In this document: positions 7,664 through 16,926 of the stretch, piece after piece | Numbering within the stretch: position 1 is the stretch's first letter | How the letters are laid out: each line of letters starts with the position of its first letter | From: Paraburkholderia sp. PREW-6R | Lineage (GTDB): Bacteria > Pseudomonadota > Gammaproteobacteria > Burkholderiales > Burkholderiaceae | NCBI RefSeq assembly: GCF_039621805.1 | Contig: NZ_CP155073.1 | Span: 744,001-808,000, forward strand | Length of the DNA stretch: 64,000 nt | Direction of reading: 5' to 3' | Notes under the pieces: model-generated | The model's input: the letters and a program-made list of their open reading frames with translations, nothing else | What the model was told of the DNA's origin: nothing | Database searches by the model: none | Program-made: the position numbers and the translations under genes

Positions 7664-10600
7664 TTACCGGTCGTGGCGGCGGAACCTGCGCCGCAGCCAG
7701 TCCGCCCAATCCTCCAGCACGGTGTACACCACCGGCACCACCACCAGCGTCAGGATCGACGACGTTATCACGCCGCCGATCACCGTCTGGCCGAGCGGCC
7801 CACGCTGCTCGCCGCCCTCACCGAGCGCGGCGGCAAGCGGGAGCATGCCGAAGATCATCGCGAGCGTGGTCATCAGGATCGGTCGCAGACGCACGCGCGC
7901 GGCTTCGAGCAATGCGTCGCGCCGTTCCATCATGCGGCCTTTGCCGGACGCGTCGAGCAGCGTGCCGCGCCGCGCCTGATTCGCGAAATCGATCAGCAGA
8001 ATCGCATTCTTGGTGACGAGCCCCATCAGCATCACGAAGCCGATGATCGAGAACATGTTCAGCGTGCTGCCGAACAGCAGCAGCGCAATCAGTACGCCGA
8101 TCAGCGTGAGCGGCAGCGACGCCATGATCGCGAGCGGCTGCGCGAAGCTGGCGAACTGCGACGCCAGAATCATGTAGATGAAGATCACCGCGAGCGCCAG
8201 CGCCTGCACCGCGTACACGAACGACTCGTTCATGCTTTTGGTCGAGCCTTCGAAACGGTAGTGATAGCCCGCGGGCAGATGCATCGCGTCGAGCGTCCTC
8301 GCAATGTCGCCGGCCACTTCGCCGGGCGAGCGGCCGTTCACGTTCGCGGACAACATCACTTCACGTTGCAGATCGCGCCGGTTCAGCACGTCGGGGCCGG
8401 TGGTCTGCACGATGTCCGCGACCTGGCGCAACGGCACCAGCACCGGCGCGCCGTTCGCGTCGGTACGGTTAGTGGCGATCATCAGCCGCGCGAGGTCGTC
8501 CACGTTGCGCCGCTGCGCGCTTGGCAGGCGCACGCTCACGTCGTAGTCCTGGTCGTCGGGCGCGCGCCAGGTGCTGATGGCGTCGCCCGACAGCAGCGGC
8601 CGCAGCGCCGTGCCGATATCCGCGACGCCGACGCCCAGGTCGGAAGCCAGCTCGCGCTTCACGTCGATCGCGACGATCGGCTTGTCGGCCTTCAGGCTCG
8701 AATCGAGATCGACAAGGCCAGGAATCTTCGCCATGCGAGCCTGTGCGGCTTCCGACAGGCGGCGCAGTTCGTCGATGCCGTCGCCCTGCAGGCTCACCTG
8801 AATCGCCTTGGTGCTGCCCGCGCCGTCCGGCACGCCGATCTCCGTGATCGAGATGCCCGCCACGGAGGCGAGCCGCGCGCGGAACACCTGGTTCAGCTGG
8901 AGCATGCCGCGCGTGCGGTCGCGCCGGTCTTTCAGGCGCACGGTGATCAACGCCGTGTTCTTGCCCTGCGTATTGCCTGAGTTGATCGTCGCGTAGCTGA
9001 AGCGCACCTCGGGGTACGTCGTGAGGATCGCCTGCACCTGTCTGACTTTCTCCGACGTAGCGTCGAGCGATGTGCCCACGGGCGTCGTCAAACCGATCTG
9101 CGTCTCGGAGAAGTCCGCGTTGGGCACGAACTCGGTGCCGACGAACGGCACCAGAAGAAGGCTGCCAAAAAACGTCGCCGCGGCGACGACGAGCGTGAGC
9201 GCGCGATGCCTGAGCGACCAGCCGAGCAGACGCTGATAGAACGCGGTGAGACCGTCGATCTGGCGATCGAACAGATGCAGCGAGCGCTCGATGAAGCGTC
9301 CGTAGCGATACCCTTTGCGGCCTGTGTCGGCGTCGTGCAGATCGGGGTCCGGCCAGATCGATGAAAGCATGGGATCGAGCGTGAACGACACGAACATCGA
9401 GATCAGCACGGCGGCGGCCACTGTAATGCCGAACTGATGAAAGAAGCGGCCGATGATCCCGCCCATGAAACCCACCGGCAGGAACACGGCCACGATCGAG
9501 AACGTGGTGGCGAGCACCGCCAACGCGATTTCCTTCGTGCCGTCGAGCGCGGCGGTGCGATGGTCCGCGCCGAGCTGCACGTGCCGCACGATGTTTTCGC
9601 GCACCACGATCGCATCGTCGATCAGCAGGCCGACGCACAACGAAAGCGCCATCAGCGTGATGACGTTGAGCGTGAAGCCGCATGCGTACATAACCGCGAA
9701 CGTGCCGATCAGCGCGATCGGTAGCGTCAGTCCGGTAATCACCGTGCTGCGCCACGAGCCGAGAAACAGGAACACGATCAGCACCGTCAGCAGCGCGCCC
9801 TCGATCAGCGTCCGCTTGACCTCGTTCACGCTGTCTTCGATGTTGATCGACGAGTCGTCGGTGACGCTCAATTGCACGCCCGGCGGCAACTGCGATTGCA
9901 GGCGCGTGACTTCGTCGCGCACGCCGTGCGCCACGTCCACGGTGTTTTCGCCCTGCGCCTTGATGATCGACAGGAACAGCGCGCGCTGGCCGTTGAGCAG
10001 CGCCACGCTGTCGGGTTCCTGCTGGCCGTCCACCACATCGGCGAGCTGGTCGAGTGTGACCGGCTGAGTTGCCGAACTGGCCGTGGGAATGGCCGACTGC
10101 GCGCCGCGCCGCGCGACGATGATGCGTTTGAAGTCGTCCGGTTTTTCGAAACGGCCTTTGATCTGTACCGTCTGCTCGACATGGCTCGACGTGAGCGGCC
10201 CCGCGGGAATCTCCTGGTTCTCGTTCTGCACCGCGCGGATCACCTGATCGACGCCGATTGAAAGCGCCTGAAGCTTCTCCGGCTTCACGTCGATCTGCAC
10301 TTGCCGCTTCACGCCGCCCACAAGCGACACCGAGCCGACGCCGCGCACGGTTTCGAGCCGCTTGCGCACGATCTGGTCGGCCACGGTAGTGAGGTCGCGC
10401 GTCGACAGCGACGCGCCCGGCGCGTTGGACACCGCGACGGTAATGATCGGCGTGTCCGCCGGGTCGTAGCGCAACACGCGCGGGTCTTTCACGCCATCGC
10501 GCAGATCGGGGCGCATCAGCGCGATCTTGTCGCGCACGTCCTGGGCGGCCTGCACGGCGTCGACGGCGAGATCGAACTGCACGATCACGACCGATTGCGC

Positions 10601-10858
10601 GTCGTACGAGCGCGACGTGATCTGGTCGATGCCGCTGATCGTATTGACCGCTTCCTCGATCTTGCGCGTGACATCGGATTCGACCGACTCCGGCGACGCG
10701 CCCGGATACGCGGTTTGCACGACGACGATCGGGAACGTGATGTCGGGAAACTGATCGACCTTCAGCCGCTGATACGAGAACAGACCGATGACGAGGAACG
10801 CCAGCATCATCATCGTGGCGAGCACCGGGTTGCCGATGCTGATGCGCGTGAACCACAT
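7664..10858 (-). CDS. RND efflux transporter permease (AcrB/MdtB-like)
   Basis: Inner-membrane proton-driven pump of the HAE1 resistance-nodulation-division family, 1064 residues, full length. It opens MWFTRISIGNPVLATMMMLA, the usual first helix of the cytoplasmic-end-to-TM1 region, then the periplasmic porter motif VDQFPDITFPIVVVQTAYPG. The proton relay pair is present as Asp414-Asp415 in G-L-L-I-D-D-A-I-V-V in TM4. The second half repeats the plan and ends with TM12 and a basic tail. The adaptor gene lies 16 bases upstream on the same strand, so the pair is an operon. The substrate is not predictable. No outer membrane gene is directly attached. Confidence 0.93.
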   Translation of the reverse strand: MWFTRISIGNPVLATMMMLAFLVIGLFSYQRLKVDQFPDITFPIVVVQTAYPGASPESVESDVTRKIEEAVNTISGIDQITSRSYDAQSVVIVQFDLAVDAVQAAQDVRDKIALMRPDLRDGVKDPRVLRYDPADTPIITVAVSNAPGASLSTRDLTTVADQIVRKRLETVRGVGSVSLVGGVKRQVQIDVKPEKLQALSIGVDQVIRAVQNENQEIPAGPLTSSHVEQTVQIKGRFEKPDDFKRIIVARRGAQSAIPTASSATQPVTLDQLADVVDGQQEPDSVALLNGQRALFLSIIKAQGENTVDVAHGVRDEVTRLQSQLPPGVQLSVTDDSSINIEDSVNEVKRTLIEGALLTVLIVFLFLGSWRSTVITGLTLPIALIGTFAVMYACGFTLNVITLMALSLCVGLLIDDAIVVRENIVRHVQLGADHRTAALDGTKEIALAVLATTFSIVAVFLPVGFMGGIIGRFFHQFGITVAAAVLISMFVSFTLDPMLSSIWPDPDLHDADTGRKGYRYGRFIERSLHLFDRQIDGLTAFYQRLLGWSLRHRALTLVVAAATFFGSLLLVPFVGTEFVPNADFSETQIGLTTPVGTSLDATSEKVRQVQAILTTYPEVRFSYATINSGNTQGKNTALITVRLKDRRDRTRGMLQLNQVFRARLASVAGISITEIGVPDGAGSTKAIQVSLQGDGIDELRRLSEAAQARMAKIPGLVDLDSSLKADKPIVAIDVKRELASDLGVGVADIGTALRPLLSGDAISTWRAPDDQDYDVSVRLPSAQRRNVDDLARLMIATNRTDANGAPVLVPLRQVADIVQTTGPDVLNRRDLQREVMLSANVNGRSPGEVAGDIARTLDAMHLPAGYHYRFEGSTKSMNESFVYAVQALALAVIFIYMILASQFASFAQPLAIMASLPLTLIGVLIALLLFGSTLNMFSIIGFVMLMGLVTKNAILLIDFANQARRGTLLDASGKGRMMERRDALLEAARVRLRPILMTTLAMIFGMLPLAAALGEGGEQRGPLGQTVIGGVITSSILTLVVVPVVYTVLEDWADWLRRRFRRHDR

Positions 10859-10874
10859 AGGCGAGGGCTCCGGC

Positions 10875-12068
10875 TCAGCGCGCGCTGGCGCTCGGGGCGC
10901 CAGCGGCGGGCTGCGCCGACGCCGGCTGAACGGGCTGCGCGGGCTGCACCACGTGCACCGTACTGCCGATGCGCAGCGAGCCGAGATTGTTCTTCACGAT
11001 CTGCTGCCCGTCCGCCAGCGCTCCGCCGACGATTTCGGTCCACGTATCGCCGTCGGCGTCGCCGGTTGCGCCTGTCTGCACGGGCTGTTCGACGAGCTTG
11101 CCGCCCGCGAGCGCGTACACGCTGCGGCGCGTGCCGTCCGTGCGCACGGCGGTGGCTGGCACGACCAGCACATTCTGCCGGCTGCCCACGCCGATCGTGC
11201 CCGTGCCGAACATGCCGACGCGCAGCACACCCGACGGATTGGCGATGCGCACGTACACCATGATCGAGCGCGAGCCGGGCTGCGCGGCTGGATTGATGCG
11301 CGTGATCGCGCCTTGCACGGGTGTGTCGATGCCGTCGAACGAAATCTGTACCGGCTGGCCGATCCGCACGCGGCCAATTTCCCCTACCGGCACCGGCGCT
11401 TCGAGTTCGAGCACGCGAAGATCGACCACATCGAACAGCTTGCTATCCACGGCGACTTTTTCGCCCGGCTCGACCGTGCGCGAGGCGATCTGTCCGTCGA
11501 GCGGCGAGCGTATAACCGTATCGTCCAGTGACAGATTGGACGACGCGAGCGCCGCCTTCGCGGCGTCGAGATTGGCGCGCGCGATCTCGTACTGGCTTTG
11601 CGCGGTGTCGAACGCGTTTTTCGAGATGAAACCTTTTTCGACCAGCACGCGGTTGTTGTCGAGCGTCTGTCTGGCGATGTCGAGCTGACCGGCCATCGCG
11701 GCCATCTGGCCGCGCGTCTGCCCGGCACGCGCGGCATAATCACGCGCATCGATTTTCGCGAGAATCTGGCCGGTCCTGACAGCGTCGCCCTCGCGCACGT
11801 CGACTTCGAGCGCGGAGCCGCCCACTTTCGATTTGACGGCCGCCTGTGTAACGGCGCGCAGGCTGCCGGTGAGCGGCAGCGTTTCGGAGAGCGTACGGCG
11901 GGTGACGCGGGTGAGATCGTCCGGCGCGAACTCCACGACGGAAGTGCCGGTTTCCGCGGGACCGGCCGCCACGCTGCTGCGCTTGCGGATAGCCTGGCCG
12001 ATCGCGATCGCGAGGATCACAACAACGACGAGAGCGGCGACGATGATGCGTTTTCTGGTTTTGAGCAT
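10875..12068 (-). CDS. RND efflux periplasmic adaptor (membrane fusion protein)
   Basis: HlyD/AcrA-type adaptor, 397 residues, linking the RND pump to an outer membrane channel. Start placed at ATG 12068 (MLKTRKRIIVAALVVVVILA), giving an N-terminal membrane anchor without a lipobox; the frame extends 22 residues upstream. Visible domains in order are the anchor (about 7-28), a first lipoyl half (VTQAAVKSKVGGSALEVDV), a coiled-coil hairpin (about 115-175, RGQMAAMAGQLDIARQTLDN), a second lipoyl half (TVIRSPLDGQIASRTVEPGE), a beta barrel and a C-terminal Ala/Pro/Gln-rich tail. It precedes the pump gene by 16 bases. The lone gene upstream (an ABC binding protein) is probably a separate unit. Confidence 0.92.
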   Translation of the reverse strand: MLKTRKRIIVAALVVVVILAIAIGQAIRKRSSVAAGPAETGTSVVEFAPDDLTRVTRRTLSETLPLTGSLRAVTQAAVKSKVGGSALEVDVREGDAVRTGQILAKIDARDYAARAGQTRGQMAAMAGQLDIARQTLDNNRVLVEKGFISKNAFDTAQSQYEIARANLDAAKAALASSNLSLDDTVIRSPLDGQIASRTVEPGEKVAVDSKLFDVVDLRVLELEAPVPVGEIGRVRIGQPVQISFDGIDTPVQGAITRINPAAQPGSRSIMVYVRIANPSGVLRVGMFGTGTIGVGSRQNVLVVPATAVRTDGTRRSVYALAGGKLVEQPVQTGATGDADGDTWTEIVGGALADGQQIVKNNLGSLRIGSTVHVVQPAQPVQPASAQPAAGAPSASAR

Positions 12069-12303
12069 GCGCGGTCTGACGGACTTCACGGACGTCACGA
12101 ATGCGCAGCGGCCCTCGGGAGGCAAGCGCCGCACATTCGCTCGGAATCGGCAAATTGGCCTGTGCCTGCGTTCATCGCAAGCTGGCCGTCAGCATGGTAC
12201 ACGCAGCGTGAGCGTGGGTGCGCCACCCGTCCAGCGCATAGACGAGGGTTATACGCGGTGAGTCGGAAGCAGCCCGCTCCCGCGATCGAATGGTGCCGTG
12301 CGG

Positions 12304-13479
12304 TTACTGGCTCAGATACACGAACTTGCCGTTTCTGATCGTGCCCATCACGCTGGCGCGCTGGTCGAGGCCGACGTGATCTTTCGGGCTCGTGTTCACG
12401 ACACCATTAGGCACGACGAGCTCATGCGCGTGCTCGAGTTCATCGCGCAATGCGCTGCGGAATGCGGGCGTTCCCGGCTGCGCTGTTTTGAGCGCGCGCG
12501 TCACCGCATCCTGCAGACGCGGATAGACGCCTGCCGCATCGCCCGCGAACTGGGTGACGCTGCCCGGGCCGTATTTCGCTTCATATTCGTTGGTGAACGC
12601 GAGGGCGGCCTTCTTGGCCGGATGATCGGCCGGCAGCGTATGCGCGACCACGACCGGCTGCGTAGGGAACAGCGTGCCCTCGACGTCCTTGCCGCCGAGC
12701 TTGATGAACTCGGGCGTGGCAATGCCGTGTGTCTGGTAGATCGGCCCTTTGTAGCCGCGCTCGATCAGCGTGCGCTCCGGCAGCACCGTCGGCGTGCCCG
12801 CGCCGGCGATCAGGATCGCGTCGGGTTTCGCGGACATCAGCTTCAGGATCTGGCCGGTCACGCTGGCGTCCGTGCGGTTATACCGCTCGGTCGCGACCAG
12901 CTGGATGTGGCGCAGCGCCGCGAACTTGCTGAACTCGTTCAGCCAGCTTTCGCCGTAGCCGTCCGCAAAACCGATGAAGCCTACCGTTTTCACGTTGTGA
13001 TTCGACATGTAGCGCGTCATCACGTCGGCCATCGCGCTGTCGGTCTGCGCCATCTTGTAGGCCCAGATTTTCTTGCCTTCCTGCGGCTCGACCACGCTTG
13101 CCGAGCCGACCAGCGTAATCATCGGCGTCTGGCTCTCCGCGACCGGATCGAGCGCCGCCATTGCCGCGGGCGTGATGTTCGGTCCGACGATGACGTCGAC
13201 ATGATCCTCGTTGATCAGCTTGCGGATGTTGCGAACGGCGGCGCCGGGATCGGACGCGTCGTCGAGGAAGATGTAGTCGGCCTTCTGGCCGGCGATCGTG
13301 GCCGGCCACATCAGCATGGCGTTCTTGCTGGTGATGCCGATCACGGCCGCCGGGCCGGTGCTCGACAGATCGATGCCGACCTTGATGTCGGCGTGCGCCG
13401 CGGTAGCGGGCAAAAGCGCGCCAGAAGCCAGAGCCAGAGCGGCGCTAAGTGTGCTGATTTTCTTCTTGTACGACGTCAT
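12304..13479 (-). CDS. ABC transporter substrate-binding protein, branched-chain amino acid type
   Basis: Periplasmic binding protein of the LivJ/Peripla_BP_6 family, 391 residues. A Sec signal peptide (MTSYKKKISTLSAALALASG, cleavage near A-H-A-D at about residue 31) is followed by IKVGIDLSSTGPAAVIGI and INEDHVDVIVGPNITPAA, which are family landmarks. A ribosome binding site GGAGACC precedes ATG. No permease or ATPase gene is adjacent, so this is an orphan receptor that must borrow a transporter. It begins only 33 bases after the cysB stop on the same strand, so it may be co-transcribed with cysB. The ligand is unknown; family members bind amino acids, amides or aromatic acids. Confidence 0.88.
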   Translation of the reverse strand: MTSYKKKISTLSAALALASGALLPATAAHADIKVGIDLSSTGPAAVIGITSKNAMLMWPATIAGQKADYIFLDDASDPGAAVRNIRKLINEDHVDVIVGPNITPAAMAALDPVAESQTPMITLVGSASVVEPQEGKKIWAYKMAQTDSAMADVMTRYMSNHNVKTVGFIGFADGYGESWLNEFSKFAALRHIQLVATERYNRTDASVTGQILKLMSAKPDAILIAGAGTPTVLPERTLIERGYKGPIYQTHGIATPEFIKLGGKDVEGTLFPTQPVVVAHTLPADHPAKKAALAFTNEYEAKYGPGSVTQFAGDAAGVYPRLQDAVTRALKTAQPGTPAFRSALRDELEHAHELVVPNGVVNTSPKDHVGLDQRASVMGTIRNGKFVYLSQ

Positions 13480-13512
13480 CGAGGGTCTCCGTAGCGGGGA
13501 AGCGTCATGAAG

Positions 13513-14454
13513 CTAGAGTTCGTAGGTTTCGTGTTCGCCCTTGAGCGCCTGTTCGATCAGCTTGCGGTTCATGCTCGGCGATAGCAGTTCGACGAGCGTA
13601 TACACATAGCTGCGCAGATAGGCGCCCTGTTTCAGCGCGACCCGCGTCACGTTGCTGCCGAACAGATGTCCGACCGGCATGGCGCGCAGGTGGCGATCGC
13701 GCTCGGCGTTGAACGCGATATCCGCCATGATGCCGACGCCCAGACCCAGTTCCACGTAGGTCTTGATCACGTCGGCGTCGATGGCCTCCAGCACGATATC
13801 CGGATGCAGCCCGCGCAAACGGAACGCCTCGTTGATCTTGGTGCGGCCGGCGAACGCATTGTCGTAGGTGATGAGCGGATACTGGGTCAGATCATCCAGC
13901 GACAAAAGTTTGCGGTCGAGTAGCGGATGATCGGGCTGCACGATTGCGACGTGGTGCCACTGGAAGCAGGGCAGCGACACCAGCTCCTTATAGTTGGCGA
14001 TGGCTTCGGTCGCGATGGCGAGGTCCGCCTGGTCGTGCAGCACCATGTCGGCCACCTGGGTCGGGCTGCCTTGCAAGATAGAAAGGTGAACTTTGGGAAA
14101 CCGCTTCTTGAATTCGGCGATGGCGGCCGGAAGTGAGTAGCGGGCCTGTGTGTGGGTGGCCGCGATCACGAGATTGCCCTGATCCTGTGCTGCGTAATCT
14201 TTACCGACGCGCTTGAGGCTTTCCACTTCCTGCAAGATTTTCTCGACTGACTGCAGGATGATGCGGCCCGGCTCGGTGAGGGAGCGCACGCGCTTGCCGT
14301 GGCGGGTGAAGATTTCCACGCCCAGCTCGTCTTCGAGTTCGATGATCGCCTTGGAGACGCCCGGCTGGCTTGTATAGAGCGCTTTGGCCGCTTCAGTCAG
14401 GTTGAAATTCTGCCGCACAGCCTCGCGGACGAAGCGGAACTGGTGCAGGTTCAT
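13513..14454 (-). CDS. cysB: LysR-type regulator of sulfur assimilation CysB
   Basis: 313-residue LysR regulator. The N-terminal helix-turn-helix is the CysB form: MNLHQFRFVREAVRQNFNLT then EAAKALYTSQPGVSKAIIEL. The effector domain carries THTQARYSLP near residue 100, the CysB/Cbl sequence that binds acetylserine or sulfate in studied relatives. Known CysB proteins activate cysteine biosynthesis genes under sulfur limitation. Here it is divergent from cysI-cysH-cysDN with a 219-base AT-rich gap between, which is the expected control region. A strong ribosome binding site GGAGAGG precedes the start. Confidence 0.95.
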   Translation of the reverse strand: MNLHQFRFVREAVRQNFNLTEAAKALYTSQPGVSKAIIELEDELGVEIFTRHGKRVRSLTEPGRIILQSVEKILQEVESLKRVGKDYAAQDQGNLVIAATHTQARYSLPAAIAEFKKRFPKVHLSILQGSPTQVADMVLHDQADLAIATEAIANYKELVSLPCFQWHHVAIVQPDHPLLDRKLLSLDDLTQYPLITYDNAFAGRTKINEAFRLRGLHPDIVLEAIDADVIKTYVELGLGVGIMADIAFNAERDRHLRAMPVGHLFGSNVTRVALKQGAYLRSYVYTLVELLSPSMNRKLIEQALKGEHETYEL

Positions 14455-14508
14455 ATATAACCTCTCCGCATATCAAAAGATTTTTTTAGTCGTTTGAAAT
14501 ATAAAGCG

Positions 14509-14538
14509 AGTTTATTACGATCAGTCCATCTTTTTCAA
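14509..14538 (-). promoter_or_regulatory. candidate sigma-70 promoter of cysB
   Basis: On the minus strand TTGAAA (14538-14533) and TAAACT (14514-14509) are separated by 18 bases. A start point near 14502 would give a leader of about 48 bases before cysB. The gap 14455-14673 is markedly AT-rich compared with the flanks. No matching good -35 was found for cysI on the other strand, as expected if that promoter needs CysB. Found by eye. Confidence 0.4.
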
Positions 14539-14673
14539 TATGGATATCTGTATTTGTCATAAGCAAATGAGCGATGGGTCTAAACGTTCATGTGCCGTTG
14601 GTGACAAACAGGAATATTCAGGGCGCGGCGCAACCGGAGCGCTGCGTGTCATGGCAAAAATTGGGGTCCCCGA

Positions 14674-16353
14674 ATGTACCAATACGATCAGTACGACCAG
14701 ACCATCGTCGATGAACGGGTCGCGCAGTACGCCGATCAGGTTCGCCGCCGCTTGTCGGGCGAATTGAGCGAAGAGGAGTTTCGTCCGCTGCGGCTGCAAA
14801 ACGGTCTGTACATGCAGCGTCACGCCTACATGCACCGTATTGCGATTCCGTACGGCAACCTGCGCAGCGACCAGATGCGCGTGCTCGCGCAGATCGCGCG
14901 CGAACACGATCGCGGTTACGGCCATTTTTCGACGCGCTCGAACATCCAGTACAACTGGATCAAGCTCGAAGAGACGCCTGAAATCCTGCGCAAACTGGCC
15001 GCCGTGCAAATGCACGGCATTCAGACCTCGGGCAACTGCATTCGTAACATCACCGCCGATCAATTCGCGGGCGTCGCGCCGGACGAAATGGTCGATCCGC
15101 GCCCGTGGGCGGAGATTCTGCGTCAATGGTCCACGTTCCACCCCGAATTTGCATGGCTGCCGCGTAAGTTCAAGATCGCCGTGTCTGGTTCGACAGAGGA
15201 CCGCGCGGCGGTGCAGGTTCACGACCTGGGCGTGTATCTGAGGAAAAACGAGCAGGGCGAACTGGTGGCCGACATTCTGGCCGGCGGCGGCATGGGCCGC
15301 ACGCCGATCATCGGCGCGATCATCCGGCGGGATCTGCCGTGGCAACACCTGCTGACCTACTGCGAAGCGGTGCTGCGCGTGTACAACCGTTATGGACGCC
15401 GCGACAACATCTACAAGGCGCGTATCAAGATTCTGGTGAAGGCGCTGAGCCCGGAGAAGTTTTCGGCGCAGGTCGAAGAAGAATGGCAGCACCTGAAAGA
15501 CGGCCCCGCAACGCTCACGCAGACCGAAGTGGATCGCGTGTCGCAGTACTTCCAGCCGCCCGTCTATGAAAAGCTGCCGGATACGGATGCGTCGTTCGAA
15601 AAGCATCTGCTGGAGAACCGCGGCTTTTCGCGCTGGGTCGAGCGCAATGTGCGTCCGCATAAGGTATCGGGCTATGCGTCGGTCACGCTGTCGCTGAAGC
15701 CGGCCACGATCGCGCCGGGCGACGCCACCGACACGCAGATGGAAGCCGTTGCCGACTGGGCCGACGAGTACTCGCTCGGCGAAATCCGCGTCTCGCACGA
15801 GCAGAACCTGATTCTCGCGAACGTCAAGAAGCGCGACCTGTTCGCGCTGTGGGAAAAAGCTAAAGCGCAGGGTTTTGCGACGCCGAACGTCGGTTTGCTG
15901 ACCGACATCATCGCGTGCCCGGGCGGCGACTTCTGCTCGCTTGCGAATGCGAAGTCGATTCCAATCGCGCTTGCCATTCAGGAGCGTTTCAACGATCTCG
16001 ACTACGTGTACGACCTCGGCGACGTGTCGCTGAACATCTCGGGCTGTATCAATGCGTGCGGTCACCATCACGTCGGCAACATCGGCATTCTGGGCGTGGA
16101 TAAAGACGGCTCCGAGTGGTATCAGGTGACGCTCGGCGGCGAGCAGGGCACGGGCGCCACCGGCGCGCACCTTGGCCGCGTGATCGGCCCGTCGTTCTCG
16201 GCCGAAGAAATGCCGGACGTGATGAGCAAGGTGATCGATACGTTCGTGGAGAACCGCCACGAAGGCGAACGCTTCATCGAAACGTATAACCGGATCGGCA
16301 TCTCGCCGTTCAAGGAACGCGTGTACGCGTCGCGTCAACCGGCTCACGCGTAA
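14674..16353 (+). CDS. cysI: sulfite reductase hemoprotein (beta) subunit CysI
   Basis: Assimilatory siroheme/[4Fe-4S] enzyme reducing sulfite to sulfide, 559 residues. The four cluster cysteines are visible: Cys415 and Cys421 in CPGGDFC, and Cys458 and Cys462 in C-I-N-A-C-G-H-H-H. The substrate-side Arg/Lys motifs HFSTRSNIQYNWIKL (about 84-98) and QTSGNCIRN are present. It is the first gene of the sulfate operon, followed 21 bases later by the DUF934 gene. No flavoprotein CysJ subunit is encoded in the window, so electrons must come from ferredoxin or another donor; sequence alone cannot tell. Divergent cysB suggests CysB activation. Confidence 0.94.
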   Translation: MYQYDQYDQTIVDERVAQYADQVRRRLSGELSEEEFRPLRLQNGLYMQRHAYMHRIAIPYGNLRSDQMRVLAQIAREHDRGYGHFSTRSNIQYNWIKLEETPEILRKLAAVQMHGIQTSGNCIRNITADQFAGVAPDEMVDPRPWAEILRQWSTFHPEFAWLPRKFKIAVSGSTEDRAAVQVHDLGVYLRKNEQGELVADILAGGGMGRTPIIGAIIRRDLPWQHLLTYCEAVLRVYNRYGRRDNIYKARIKILVKALSPEKFSAQVEEEWQHLKDGPATLTQTEVDRVSQYFQPPVYEKLPDTDASFEKHLLENRGFSRWVERNVRPHKVSGYASVTLSLKPATIAPGDATDTQMEAVADWADEYSLGEIRVSHEQNLILANVKKRDLFALWEKAKAQGFATPNVGLLTDIIACPGGDFCSLANAKSIPIALAIQERFNDLDYVYDLGDVSLNISGCINACGHHHVGNIGILGVDKDGSEWYQVTLGGEQGTGATGAHLGRVIGPSFSAEEMPDVMSKVIDTFVENRHEGERFIETYNRIGISPFKERVYASRQPAHA

Positions 16354-16374
16354 CCGCGAAAGGATACTGAACAG

Positions 16375-16926
16375 ATGGCTTCTATCATCAAGAATCGTAC
16401 GATCGTCAACGACGACTGGACGGTGATCCGCCCGGCCGAAGACGGCTCGCTGCCCGCGGTGAACGAACTGCCGGCGGGCAAGGTGCTGGTGCCGCTCGCG
16501 CTGTGGCAGGCTTCCCGTGATGCATTGATCGCCTCGCGCGGCGCAGACGACATCGGCGTGTGGCTCGCGCCCGACAGCGAACCGGCGGATATCGTCGCCG
16601 ATTTCGACAGGATTGCGCTGATCGGCGTGGACTTCCCGGTGTTTCGCGACGGCCGCGGCTACAGCATTGGCCGTTTGCTGCGCGAGCGTTATGGCTACAA
16701 GGGCGAATTGCGCGCGATCGGCGACGTGCTGCGCGATCAGATCACGTTCATGTTCCGCTGCGGCTTCGACGCTTACGCATTGCGTGCGGACAAGGACCTC
16801 AACGACGCGCTCAAGGCGTTCGACGAATTCAGCTTCAACTATCAGGGTGCGGTGAATTCGGTGCCGCTCTTTCGCCGTCGCGAGGCAGGCGAGCTGCATG
16901 GCGAACGGCAACAGGTGTCGGCATGA
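16375..16926 (+). CDS. DUF934 family protein of the sulfate assimilation operon
   Basis: 183-residue soluble protein of the DUF934 family, which I know as a companion of cysI/cysH in proteobacteria lacking cysJ. No signal peptide or membrane span. Landmarks are RPAEDGSLPAVNELPAGKVL near the start, then GVWLAPDSEPADIVADFDRI and the conserved-looking FPVFRDGRGYSIGRLLRERY at about 97-116. The biochemical role is not established to my knowledge. It is sandwiched between cysI (21 bases) and cysH (its stop overlaps the cysH ATG by the ATGA arrangement), so translation is likely coupled with sulfite/APS reduction. Confidence 0.88.
   Translation: MASIIKNRTIVNDDWTVIRPAEDGSLPAVNELPAGKVLVPLALWQASRDALIASRGADDIGVWLAPDSEPADIVADFDRIALIGVDFPVFRDGRGYSIGRLLRERYGYKGELRAIGDVLRDQITFMFRCGFDAYALRADKDLNDALKAFDEFSFNYQGAVNSVPLFRRREAGELHGERQQVSA

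Noticed and set aside
8469..10856. 795-codon open frame on the same strand as the RND pump, one frame off
   Set aside because: Arg/Ala-rich translation with no family resemblance; a shadow of the pump gene caused by high GC third positions.
14557..16911. 784-codon open frame antisense to cysI
   Set aside because: His/Arg/Val-rich shadow typical of GC-rich antisense frames; cysI has full catalytic motifs.
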